From the NCBI GenBank assembly GCA_013695175.1, contig JACDAZ010000516.1:1-23998 (forward strand): DNA of 23,998 nucleotides. The letters are read 5' to 3'. The notes beneath the pieces were generated by a model. The model saw only the letters and a list, made by a program, of their open reading frames with translations, had not been told where the DNA came from and did not search any database. This document shows positions 7,547 through 16,196 of this stretch, piece after piece; within the stretch, counting starts at the first letter, position 1; each line of letters begins with the position of its first letter. Position numbers and translations under genes: made by a program. Origin of the DNA: Flavisolibacter sp. (GTDB taxonomy: Bacteria > Bacteroidota > Bacteroidia > Chitinophagales > Chitinophagaceae).

Positions 7547-7554
7547 TAAAGGTA
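7547..7554 (-). promoter_or_regulatory. Possible -7 box of the bactofilin operon
   Basis: On the minus strand TACCTTTA matches TAnnTTTG except for the last base and ends 16 nt before the ATG at 7530. No -33 element is evident. The intergenic segment 7531-7635 must hold divergent promoters for this operon and for the PorW/SprE-like gene. Confidence 0.25.
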
Positions 7555-7595
7555 TGTTCCCTTATAAAAATTATAACGTTGTTTATACTAAAATA

Positions 7596-7626
7596 TTTGA
7601 AAATGAGTTTATAGTGAGTTAGTTTG
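7596..7626 (+). promoter_or_regulatory. Bacteroidota promoter for the PorW/SprE-like gene
   Basis: TTTG at 7596-7599 and TTAGTTTG at 7619-7626 are separated by 19 nt, the usual spacing for the -33/-7 pair. The -7 box has one mismatch to TAnnTTTG. The ATG is at 7636, so the leader would be only about 5 nt. Confidence 0.5.
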
Positions 7627-7635
7627 TGCCGTTAA

Positions 7636-10575
7636 ATGCAAAGAAATCCACATATCTTTTTTATTCTCTTTTTTGTTGCAGCTTCATTTACTGTTACAAC
7701 ATCTTTTGCGCAACTTGGTTTTGACCTTGACATTAAAAAACCGGAACCATTTGAAAACAGGGAATTAAAAGCAGAAAAGACCGGCGAAAAGAAATTTAAA
7801 CTGCAAAGGCGATTCTTCCAGAACACAACTACACATTACAATTATTTCTTTAACGCCAACAATAAAATCAACGAAGTTATTGAAAGGGCAAAAGAGGCAC
7901 ATGTAGATGACTACAGCCAATTACTTCCTTTCTATAATTATTCTCTCCAGTTTACCATTAACGATAAACAGGAGCTGGATTCAGTTATTTATAAATCTAA
8001 AACCGGCATTGTACTTCATGATTTACGTAATGACTGGATAGACAATCTTTATCTTCTATGGGGCGCATCTTATTACCTGCAGCAGGAATTTGATTCTGCA
8101 TACCAGATGTTTCAATTTATAAATTATGCTTTTGCAGAAAAGGAAAAAGATGGTTATTATAGGTATATAGGTAGCAGGATGGATGGTAACAATGCATCAT
8201 CCATTGCTACAAAAGAAAAAAATAGTTTTCCGAAATCTGCCATTTCTGAACCTCCCAGCAGAAACGATGCTTTTATATGGCAAATAAGAACCCTCATTCA
8301 AACAAAACAATTTGCTGAAGCAGCAAGTTTAATAGCAACCTTAAAGAATGATCCTGTTTTTCCTAAGCGTTTACACAGCCAATTGCAGGAAGTTCAGTCA
8401 TTTTGGTTTTACAATCAAAATGTTTGGGATAGTGCTGCTTATTATCTGGTGGGTGCCTTGGATGTCACAAACAAAAAAAGAGAAAAAGCAAGATGGGAAT
8501 ATTTAGCAGCCCAAATGTTTGAACGTAATGGATTACTGGAGGAGGCAAAAAAATATTATAATCTTTCTATTGCTCATACCACTGATCCTGTTATGGATAT
8601 TTATGCAAGGCTAAATCTTATTCGTATAAATAAAGAAGGTGGCGATAATTATATAGATCAGAATATTGCTGATTTGTTGAAGATGGCAAAAAGAGAAAAA
8701 TTTGTTGATCATAGAGATATTATTTATTCCATGGCCGCTCAAATGGAATTGGAAAGAGGCAATCTTGCTGCTGCACAGGCACTTTTGGAAAGAGCTTCAA
8801 AATACAAATCCGATAACCCGGTTTTAAATAATAAAGCATACATGCAATTGGCCGAACTGGCATATGGACGTAAGGCATATGCAGAAGCAGCTTCTTTTTA
8901 TGATAGTATATCTATTCCAAATGTAGAACCAGAAGATGCAGATAAAATCAATGATAGGAAAGCTTTACTTTCAAAGTGGCTTAAGGAAGCTACTGTCATT
9001 GAAAGACAGGACAGCTTACTGCATTTAGCATCTATATCAGAAGAAGAGAGATCATCTATTTTAAAAAAGAAGGTTAGGCAATTACGAAAACTTCAGGGTT
9101 TAAATGAAGAAGAAGCAACTGTAACTTCAGGAAATCGTTCTGCAAATAAAACTACTTCTACGCCTGATCTGTTTAATTCGCAACAAAAAGGCGAATGGTA
9201 TTTTTATAACAACAATCTGAAAACAAATGGGTCTGCATTGTTTAAACAAAATTGGGGTAATAGGCCAAACGTAGATAATTGGAGAAGATTTTCTGATGTT
9301 ACAGCGCAATTGAGATCCAATGTTCCTGCAAACATAAGGTCAACTTCTCCGGTTGAAGTTTTAGAAAGCAGTGTGCCGACATTTGATGGGTTATTAGCAA
9401 AAATTCCACTAACGCCGGAGCAACAAAAAATTTCTAATGATAGTATACTAAACGCGTACAAAAACCTTGCTTTCTTATACGTAAATGAAATGGGCGATTA
9501 TTCATCAGCTATAGAAACTTATGAAATTATCCGTAAGCGATTTGGTATAATTGAAAATGAAGAAACATTGTTTCATATGTATACCAGTTATCGGCAAACC
9601 GGTAATATATCGGGCGCCGAAGAGTTAAAAAGGAAGTTACAATCTCAATATCCAGGAGGCAGGTTTACAACTATTGTTACTACAGGTACAGATCCGCAAT
9701 CAGGTGTTGCTAATGTGGAAGTAACAAAAACTTACGAAGCTATTTACGATACTTTCTTAGAAGGTAAATTTGAAGAAGCACTGGAAGCTAAAAGAAAAGC
9801 CGACGAAAAATATAAAACAAACTACTGGTCTCCACAGTTGCTTTACATAGAAGCAATATATCATATTCAACAACGGGATGATAGTATTGCAAAAAATGTG
9901 TTATACACCCTGGTTGCACAGAATGCAGGAACACCTATGGGATCAAGAGCAGAAAATCTTTTGCAGGTACTGAACCGCCGGCATGAGATAGAAGAAGAAT
10001 TACGCAATCTTCAAATACAAAGACCTGTTGAGGATACATTGTATGTAGAACCCATGCCTGTTGCACCGTCCGTTCAAAGAAGGGATGCCATTGTTATAAA
10101 TAAAAAAGATTCATTAACTGCAAAACCAATTGTTGCTAAAGCTATTTCGGATACGGTTTTTAAAACTTCGGCTCCTGTAATTCAATCATCATTATTTAAT
10201 TTCAAACCTGAAAGTCAACAATACGTGGCCGTTGTATTAAATAAAGTGGATGTTGTTTTTGTTAATGAAACGAGAAACGCTTTTGCAAGATTTAACCGGG
10301 AAAAATTTTATAATCAAACTTTAAATGTAAAAATTGAAAGTGTGAATGATGATATTAAACTGGTATTAATCAGCCAGTTCAATAATGCCCAGGCTGCTAT
10401 TGATTATATACTTTCAGTAAAACCCGTTGCTGCATCACAAATAGTACCCTGGTTGAAAAATGATAAATATACTTTTACAATAATTTCAGAAGAAAATCTA
10501 AATACAGTTACAGACACAAAAGAATTCTCTGCTTATCAAAAGTTTTTGGATCAAAACTTGCCGGTTAAATTTTAA
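7636..10575 (+). CDS. PorW/SprE-like type IX secretion TPR protein
   Basis: Large exported TPR protein of 979 residues, matching PorW/SprE, which is needed for type IX secretion and, in gliding species, for motility. It is thought to link the PorK/N ring with the outer-membrane translocon. Residues 1-25 form a signal peptide ending in SFAQ. A family-typical start of the mature region follows: RRFFQNTTTHYNYFFNANNK at about 58-77, then many TPR-like helical hairpins to about 800 with a low-complexity gap around 490-520. The C-terminal domain (from about 855, QQYVAVVLNKVDV) is also seen in the family. Known SprE/PorW proteins are lipoproteins, but no lipobox Cys is present here. A class A PBP follows 79 nt downstream. 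No other T9SS gene is in the window. Confidence 0.83.
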   Translation: MQRNPHIFFILFFVAASFTVTTSFAQLGFDLDIKKPEPFENRELKAEKTGEKKFKLQRRFFQNTTTHYNYFFNANNKINEVIERAKEAHVDDYSQLLPFYNYSLQFTINDKQELDSVIYKSKTGIVLHDLRNDWIDNLYLLWGASYYLQQEFDSAYQMFQFINYAFAEKEKDGYYRYIGSRMDGNNASSIATKEKNSFPKSAISEPPSRNDAFIWQIRTLIQTKQFAEAASLIATLKNDPVFPKRLHSQLQEVQSFWFYNQNVWDSAAYYLVGALDVTNKKREKARWEYLAAQMFERNGLLEEAKKYYNLSIAHTTDPVMDIYARLNLIRINKEGGDNYIDQNIADLLKMAKREKFVDHRDIIYSMAAQMELERGNLAAAQALLERASKYKSDNPVLNNKAYMQLAELAYGRKAYAEAASFYDSISIPNVEPEDADKINDRKALLSKWLKEATVIERQDSLLHLASISEEERSSILKKKVRQLRKLQGLNEEEATVTSGNRSANKTTSTPDLFNSQQKGEWYFYNNNLKTNGSALFKQNWGNRPNVDNWRRFSDVTAQLRSNVPANIRSTSPVEVLESSVPTFDGLLAKIPLTPEQQKISNDSILNAYKNLAFLYVNEMGDYSSAIETYEIIRKRFGIIENEETLFHMYTSYRQTGNISGAEELKRKLQSQYPGGRFTTIVTTGTDPQSGVANVEVTKTYEAIYDTFLEGKFEEALEAKRKADEKYKTNYWSPQLLYIEAIYHIQQRDDSIAKNVLYTLVAQNAGTPMGSRAENLLQVLNRRHEIEEELRNLQIQRPVEDTLYVEPMPVAPSVQRRDAIVINKKDSLTAKPIVAKAISDTVFKTSAPVIQSSLFNFKPESQQYVAVVLNKVDVVFVNETRNAFARFNREKFYNQTLNVKIESVNDDIKLVLISQFNNAQAAIDYILSVKPVAASQIVPWLKNDKYTFTIISEENLNTVTDTKEFSAYQKFLDQNLPVKF

Positions 10576-10596
10576 CCATATTAACAACCGTTTTTT

Positions 10597-10604
10597 TAGC
10601 TTTG
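10597..10604 (+). promoter_or_regulatory. Bacteroidota -7 box before the PBP1A gene
   Basis: TAGCTTTG matches TAnnTTTG exactly, 50 nt before the ATG at 10655. No clear -33 TTTG is present. The PBP gene may therefore have its own promoter besides read-through from the PorW-like gene. Confidence 0.4.
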
Positions 10605-10654
10605 AAAGTACTGCCTTTCCTGTTCCGGGTGTTTAGCAGTAAACTTAAATTGAT

Positions 10655-13153
10655 ATGAAAGACTCTGAAAACAATTACAAACTTGATAGTAACGGCAAAA
10701 AGAAACCTAAAAAAATTACCACCAGAAAATCTGTTCGCATATTTTGGATTGTTTTTTTTAGTGGATTTGGAATTTTTCTGCTTGTCATTTTTCTTGCCCT
10801 GTTTGGCGTATTTGGTTATATGCCTTCTTTAAAAAAATTAGAAAATCCCAGCATTATGCAATCCTCAGAAGTGTATGCTGATGATGGAACTTTAATGGGC
10901 AAATATTACAGGGAAAGAGGTAACAGGAACAATGTTGAGTATAGAGATATTTCCAAACACGTACTTGATGCCTTAATTGCAACAGAGGATGAACGTTTTT
11001 ATAATCATTCAGGTATAGATATTAGGTCAACTGCAAGGGCTGTGGTTTTACTGGGTAAAGAAGGAGGAGGATCAACAATCACACAACAGCTGGCAAAAAC
11101 ATTATTAGACCAGGGAAGTAGAAATAAAGCATTTCGTTTAGTTGAAAAACTAAAAGAATATATCATAGCCATCAGGTTAGAAAGAAATTTCACTAAAGAA
11201 GAAATTATTGCTTTATACCTGAATGCAGTACCGTACGGTGATAATGTTTATGGTATAAGAAATGCAGCCCGCACCTTTTTTCAGAAAGAACCTGACAGAC
11301 TTCAACCTGAAGAAGCCGCTTTATTAATTGGTATATTAAAAGCAAACTATTTATACAATCCCCGTGTAAATCCGGTAGCCTCCAGGGAAAGAAGAAATGT
11401 GGTTTTAGGTCAAATGGAAAAGAATGGATACCTCTCGTCTACCGAAGTTGCCAGGTTAAAAAAAACACCTATTAAATTAAATTATAAGAAGCTTGATGAA
11501 AATACAGGCTATGCCCCTTATTTCCGGGAAATATTGCGTGACGAAGTGCGAACTATATTAAAAGATCTTAAAAAGGCAGATGGCGAATCATATGACATTT
11601 ATGATGATGGTCTAAAAATCTTTACTACTATCAATCCACGTATGCAGGATTATGCTGAAGAAGCAGTAGCTCAGCAAATGCCTTTATTGCAAAAAGCTTT
11701 GAATCAACAGCGAAATATAAGAACAGGAAGTGTATGGAAAGGTTATGAAAATGTATTGCAAACGGCCATGAAAAACAGCGACAGGTGGAAAAACTTAAAA
11801 GAAGAAGGTTGGGAAGAAGAGGAAATTAAAAAAACGTTTCAGCAAAAAACCCAAATGAAAATATTTGCCTGGAATGCTAAACGTGAGAAAGACACTGTAA
11901 TGACGCCTTATGATTCTATAAAGTATCACAGGCAAATGCTGCAAACTGGTTTTATGGTAATGGATCCTTTAACAGGCGAAGTAAAAGCCTGGGTTGGGGG
12001 CATAAATTTTAAGACATATAAGTTTGACCATACCAATATAAAAACAAAAAGACAGGTAGGTTCTTCTATAAAACCTTTCTTATATGCACAGGCTATGGAG
12101 GAGCGTGGGTTTACACCTGAAACTATGGTAGTGGATCAGCAACAGGATTTTGGTTCTGGCAAGCTGGTGCCTGCAACAACGGCATCCTGTACCGGAAGAA
12201 GTATGTCTATGGCATCAGCATTAGCATGGTCTAAAAACTGTGCTACAGCTTATATTATGAAACAGGTAGGACCTGCACAATTTTCAAATTTCCTGGAACG
12301 AATCAGTATTCCTACTAAAGTTGAACCGCATCCTTCAATTGCTTTAGGTTCCTGCGATCTTTCTTTGTTTGAAATGCTTTGGGGTTATACCATTTTTGCA
12401 GGTAATGGATTTTCTGCTAAACCATATTTTATAACACGTATAGAGGACCGCAACGGAAATGTTATTAAAAGGTTTGACTATGGTGCAAACAGGAAAGAAG
12501 CTATAAGTGAGGTTACTGCTTACAGAATGGCGCGAATGATGGAAGGTACTGTAACGAAAGGGACAGCTGCCGGTTTAATGCAACGTTTAGGAGCAACCGA
12601 AATGGCAGGCAAAACAGGAACAACCAATTCAAATGCTGATGCATGGTTTATTGGTTTTACTCCTCAATTACTGGCTGGCTCATGGATTGGTTGTGATGAT
12701 AGATTTATAAGAATAGAAAGCGGGTTAGGTTATGGTGGACAGGCAGCAAGACCTATTTGGGAAGCTTTTTTCAGAAAAGCTTTTGCTGATAAAACATTAG
12801 GCCTGGATAAGCAGGCGATTTTCGCAAAACCTGCAGACTTGCAGTATGATATGAATAGTGCAGATATTATGGGTATCATACCAGATGATGCGCCTCCGGG
12901 CGCCGAAGGCGATGATGTAGGAGCAGGAAGAGCAGATGATTACGGCCGCTTTGATACCTCTTCCGAATTTATTGGGTCAGAATCCAGAAAACCTGAGGTA
13001 AATGATAAAAAAAATACTAACAGTAAAGACACTGTAAAGAAAGCTCAAAAGATTGGTGAAATCATTAAACCCGAAGAACAAGAAAAGAAAAAAGGGTTAT
13101 TTAAAAATATTTTTGGTAAAAAAGACAAGGACAAAAAAGAAGATAAAAACTAA
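10655..13153 (+). CDS. Class A penicillin-binding protein (PBP1A family), bifunctional
   Basis: Inner-membrane enzyme that polymerises lipid II and cross-links stem peptides. Order in 832 residues: basic cytoplasmic tail (1-28), membrane helix (about 29-54), GT51 glycosyltransferase with EDERFYNH (111-118, catalytic Glu111) and GGSTITQQLAKTLL (138-151), linker, then transpeptidase with SSIK (Ser470 nucleophile, Lys473), SKN (526-528) and KTGT (653-656). All catalytic motifs are intact. A charged helical segment at about 340-430 sits between the domains, and the last 50 residues or so are strongly Lys-rich (KKNIFGKKDKDKK-like). The gene follows the PorW/SprE-like gene with a -7 box between them and ends at a strong hairpin terminator. 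Confidence 0.95.
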   Translation: MKDSENNYKLDSNGKKKPKKITTRKSVRIFWIVFFSGFGIFLLVIFLALFGVFGYMPSLKKLENPSIMQSSEVYADDGTLMGKYYRERGNRNNVEYRDISKHVLDALIATEDERFYNHSGIDIRSTARAVVLLGKEGGGSTITQQLAKTLLDQGSRNKAFRLVEKLKEYIIAIRLERNFTKEEIIALYLNAVPYGDNVYGIRNAARTFFQKEPDRLQPEEAALLIGILKANYLYNPRVNPVASRERRNVVLGQMEKNGYLSSTEVARLKKTPIKLNYKKLDENTGYAPYFREILRDEVRTILKDLKKADGESYDIYDDGLKIFTTINPRMQDYAEEAVAQQMPLLQKALNQQRNIRTGSVWKGYENVLQTAMKNSDRWKNLKEEGWEEEEIKKTFQQKTQMKIFAWNAKREKDTVMTPYDSIKYHRQMLQTGFMVMDPLTGEVKAWVGGINFKTYKFDHTNIKTKRQVGSSIKPFLYAQAMEERGFTPETMVVDQQQDFGSGKLVPATTASCTGRSMSMASALAWSKNCATAYIMKQVGPAQFSNFLERISIPTKVEPHPSIALGSCDLSLFEMLWGYTIFAGNGFSAKPYFITRIEDRNGNVIKRFDYGANRKEAISEVTAYRMARMMEGTVTKGTAAGLMQRLGATEMAGKTGTTNSNADAWFIGFTPQLLAGSWIGCDDRFIRIESGLGYGGQAARPIWEAFFRKAFADKTLGLDKQAIFAKPADLQYDMNSADIMGIIPDDAPPGAEGDDVGAGRADDYGRFDTSSEFIGSESRKPEVNDKKNTNSKDTVKKAQKIGEIIKPEEQEKKKGLFKNIFGKKDKDKKEDKN

Positions 13154-13159
13154 TACAGT

Positions 13160-13186
13160 AAGCCTCATTTATAGTGGGGCTTTTTT
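13160..13186 (+). terminator. Intrinsic terminator after the PBP gene
   Basis: Eight-bp stem AAGCCTCA / TGGGGCTT (one G-T wobble), 7-nt loop and a run of six T. It lies 7 nt past the PBP stop codon and ends the PorW-PBP unit. Confidence 0.85.
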
Positions 13187-13286
13187 GTGCAGGCATTTTA
13201 TTTATAAAAAGCTACTACATGGTTTAAATAAATGTAGATAAATAATATTGTGATTTTTATATATGTACATATCAACAGTGTGACTA

Positions 13287-13294
13287 TATCTTTG
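13287..13294 (+). promoter_or_regulatory. Bacteroidota -7 box before purine nucleoside phosphorylase
   Basis: TATCTTTG matches TAnnTTTG exactly and ends 10 nt before the ATG at 13305, implying a near-leaderless transcript. No TTTG is seen at the -33 distance. The terminator upstream makes a new promoter here necessary. Confidence 0.5.
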
Positions 13295-13304
13295 TCCGAT
13301 TTAT

Positions 13305-14123
13305 ATGAACAGTTACGAAAAACTTTTAGAAGCTACAGAATATCTTCAAAAATTTACTTCCTCGAAACCTGAAATTGCAGTTATACTTGGCAGCGGGCTT
13401 GGCAATTTTACTGGTGAAATTAAAATAGAAGCAGAAATTCCTTATGAACAAATTCCGCATTTTCCTGTTTCTACAGTAGAAGGGCATCATGGTAAGTTTA
13501 TTTTCGGATTTATGGATGGTAGGTCAATAATAGCAATGGCAGGTCGTTTTCATTTTTACGAAGGGTATACTGCTGAAGATGTTGTTTTTCCTGTAAGGAT
13601 ATTAAAATTTTTAGGTATAAAAACCCTTCTTATTTCAAATGCGGCCGGTGGTGTAAATCCAACTTTTCGCGTAGGTGAATTAATGATTATAACAGATCAC
13701 ATTTCATTTGCTACCTCCAATCCATTACTTGGTAAAAATGATGAAAAACTTGGCCCACGGTTTCCTGATATGAGTGAACCCTATAAGAAAGTTCTTATAG
13801 AAAAAGCCAGGTTAATTGCCAGAAAATTAAACATTGATGTAAAAGAAGGTATTTATTTTGGGGTCACGGGTCCCACATTTGAAACACGTGCAGAATATAA
13901 AATGATTCATTTTCTTGGGGGAGATGCAGTTGGAATGAGTACAGTTCAGGAAGTGATTGCAGCAAACCATATTGGGTTAGATGTTTTTGCAATGAGTGTA
14001 ATAACTGATATAGGCATTAGGGAAGAAGAAAATATTATTACACATGAAGAAGTTCTGCTTGCTGCAAAGGAAGCAGAACCTAAGTTCTCTTTAATGTTCC
14101 GTGAACTTATAAGAAATATATAG
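13305..14123 (+). CDS. Purine nucleoside phosphorylase, trimeric (PNP-I) type
   Basis: Splits purine (deoxy)nucleosides with phosphate into base and (deoxy)ribose-1-phosphate for salvage. The 272-residue product has the trimeric PNP signature: ILGSGLGNF (27-35, phosphate Ser30), EGHHGKF (59-65), AGRFHFYEGY (79-88), SNAAGGVNP (111-119), GPTFET with Glu193 contacting the base, and VGMSTVQEV (209-217). The base-recognition residue that is Asn in mammalian PNP (SLITN) is Asp235 here (SVITD), followed by His247 in THEEV. In human PNP a change of this Asn to Asp is known to widen use towards adenosine, so base specificity is uncertain. The putative porin gene begins 1 nt after the stop. Confidence 0.94.
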   Translation: MNSYEKLLEATEYLQKFTSSKPEIAVILGSGLGNFTGEIKIEAEIPYEQIPHFPVSTVEGHHGKFIFGFMDGRSIIAMAGRFHFYEGYTAEDVVFPVRILKFLGIKTLLISNAAGGVNPTFRVGELMIITDHISFATSNPLLGKNDEKLGPRFPDMSEPYKKVLIEKARLIARKLNIDVKEGIYFGVTGPTFETRAEYKMIHFLGGDAVGMSTVQEVIAANHIGLDVFAMSVITDIGIREEENIITHEEVLLAAKEAEPKFSLMFRELIRNI

Positions 14124-14124
14124 G

Positions 14125-16137
14125 TTGAAAAAATTTGGTTCTTATATTACCTGCTTTGTTTTTGTTTTCTGTTTTTTTCTGGAAGCTGCCCAGGCACAAC
14201 CACGTATAGGTAATCGCAATATACCAAGGATAGGAGGTGGCGGCGGCGGAGGTTCTTCTGATAGCCTGGAAAGAAGGAATAAAAATGAGGATAGTATTAC
14301 GATTAATTACAGATACCTTGATTCATTTCGATATGTTACTTTGGATACATCAATAAATGATTTTTATAAAAGATTTCCGGTACCTCCAACTTATCATTAT
14401 CTCGGTAATCCTGGTAACGCCGCAACTCCAATAGTTTTTAGTCCCGCTATAGGTGCGGGTTTTGATCCGGGATTCCATGCTTTTGATGTTTATAAATGGA
14501 AGCCTGAAAATGTTCGTTTTTTTAATACTACACGTCCTTATACAGAATTAGGTTATGTACTTGGAAGCCAGACACAACAACTGGTAGATATTATTCATAC
14601 ACAAAATTTAAAGCCTTATTGGAATATAGTTTTTCAATACAGGCTAATAAACAGCCCAGGGTTTTTTAAAAATCAAAAAACAAATCACAACAATCTTTTA
14701 TTCACTTCGTGGTATGAATCTCCTAATAAACGGTATAATAATTATGTTGTATTGATTGGCAATAAACTTCAATCTGCTGAGAACGGTGGTATCAAAAACG
14801 ACCAGGATTATTTAAACGATCCTGTTTTTGATGACAGGTTTGGAGTACCTACAAAAATTGGGTCCGATACGCGTTTTCAAAGAGATCCTTTTTCATCAGA
14901 TTTAGCAACCGGCAACAGGAACAGGGAAAATTATATTTTATTACGCCAGCAATACGACTTTGGTCGCAAAGATTCTCTTGTTACTGATTCAACAGTAATA
15001 CCTCTCTTCTTTCCACGTGTTCGCTTTGAACACACTTTAAAAACCACGAGGTTTTCAAACGAATTCAGAGATATGACCGCAGACTCTGCATATTATGCTG
15101 ATTTCTACAAGTTTACTTTGCCTAACCCACAGGATACTGTATCAATATCTGAAAGCTGGAGAGAGTTGAGCAATGATTTTTCTATCTATCAATACCCTGA
15201 TGCGAAAAATCTTCAGCAATTTTTAAAGGCAGGTATTGAAGCACAATTACTAAATGGAAGAATAAAGACAGGTACTAAAAGTTTTTATAATCTTATTGCT
15301 CATGGTGAATATCGAAACAGAACGCGAAATACTTTATGGGATGCTGAAGCCACCGGTAAACTTTGGCTTAATGGATATAATGCGGGAGATTATCATGCAT
15401 ATATTAGTTTACAAAGATTAATAAGCAGTAAAATAGGAAGCCTGAAGGTAGGTTTTGAAAACATCAACAGGTCGCCATCTTTTATTTTTGATGATAGAAG
15501 TAACTTTTACCTGGCAGCACCCAAAAGTTTTAATAAAGAAAATACAATTCATCTATTTGCTACTGCCAATAATCCGGCTTTGAAATTACAATTGGGAGCT
15601 AATTATTTTCTTATTTCTAATTATTTATATTACGGCAGTTTCTATGAACCTCAGCAGGAAGGCACCATTTTTAATGTCTTAAGATTTAATGCTTCAAAAA
15701 CTTTTAAGTTAGGAAGACATTTTAACTGGTATTCAGATGTATATCTTCAGCAAAAAGCTGGAAATGCAGACTTAAATATACCGCTGATCTTTACCCGCAA
15801 CAGGATTATGTTTGAGGGCACTTTGGGCTTTAAAAATTTAAGAATGGCTGCAGGAACAGAGTTCAGGTATCATACACCTTACAAAGCAAATCATTACTCA
15901 CCTGTATTAAGTCAATTTGTTTTTCAGGATACGACACAAATTTATAATAGGCCTGATATTCATGCCTTTGTACACTTACGGATACGTAGTTTTAAAGCTT
16001 ATGCACGAGTTGAGAACTTAAATACGTTACGTTTTGAAAATGGGGTAGGTTTCAAGAAGCATAATTTCGCAGCTCCCGATTACCCTTATCCAGGCCTGGT
16101 TATGAGGTTTGGTGTTTACTGGAGTTTTGTTAATTGA
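14125..16137 (+). CDS. Bacteroidota putative porin (outer-membrane beta-barrel)
   Basis: Large predicted outer-membrane barrel of 670 residues, matching in size and layout the family annotated as 'putative porin' in Bacteroidota. A signal peptide covers about 1-24 (ending in AQAQ), then a seven-Gly run (about 38-44) and a charged periplasmic stretch. From about 130 to the end there are many amphipathic strands. The final strand YPGLVMRFGVYWSFVN ends in aromatic residues plus Asn, typical of BAM substrates. The start is TTG at 14125, 1 nt after the PNP stop, chosen because it directly precedes the signal peptide (MKKFGSYIT). Co-transcription with PNP could suggest nucleoside uptake, but the substrate is unknown. 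Confidence 0.83.
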   Translation: MKKFGSYITCFVFVFCFFLEAAQAQPRIGNRNIPRIGGGGGGGSSDSLERRNKNEDSITINYRYLDSFRYVTLDTSINDFYKRFPVPPTYHYLGNPGNAATPIVFSPAIGAGFDPGFHAFDVYKWKPENVRFFNTTRPYTELGYVLGSQTQQLVDIIHTQNLKPYWNIVFQYRLINSPGFFKNQKTNHNNLLFTSWYESPNKRYNNYVVLIGNKLQSAENGGIKNDQDYLNDPVFDDRFGVPTKIGSDTRFQRDPFSSDLATGNRNRENYILLRQQYDFGRKDSLVTDSTVIPLFFPRVRFEHTLKTTRFSNEFRDMTADSAYYADFYKFTLPNPQDTVSISESWRELSNDFSIYQYPDAKNLQQFLKAGIEAQLLNGRIKTGTKSFYNLIAHGEYRNRTRNTLWDAEATGKLWLNGYNAGDYHAYISLQRLISSKIGSLKVGFENINRSPSFIFDDRSNFYLAAPKSFNKENTIHLFATANNPALKLQLGANYFLISNYLYYGSFYEPQQEGTIFNVLRFNASKTFKLGRHFNWYSDVYLQQKAGNADLNIPLIFTRNRIMFEGTLGFKNLRMAAGTEFRYHTPYKANHYSPVLSQFVFQDTTQIYNRPDIHAFVHLRIRSFKAYARVENLNTLRFENGVGFKKHNFAAPDYPYPGLVMRFGVYWSFVN

Positions 16138-16196
16138 AACCAAACATGATCTTTATCAGGTTTGTTTTTAAAGCTCATGGTGTATATTTGATGTTG

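Noticed and set aside
13053..13241. Alternative-frame ORF over the end of the PBP gene
   Set aside because: It runs through the Lys-rich tail of the PBP and the terminator hairpin; its composition reflects the AAA/AAG-rich DNA in another frame.
16134..16196. TTG start giving the HYC_CC_PP protein 21 extra residues
   Set aside because: The added segment places the hydrophobic signal/anchor helix internally; the ATG at 16197 (or 16191) gives a normal signal peptide. The longer form cannot be fully excluded.
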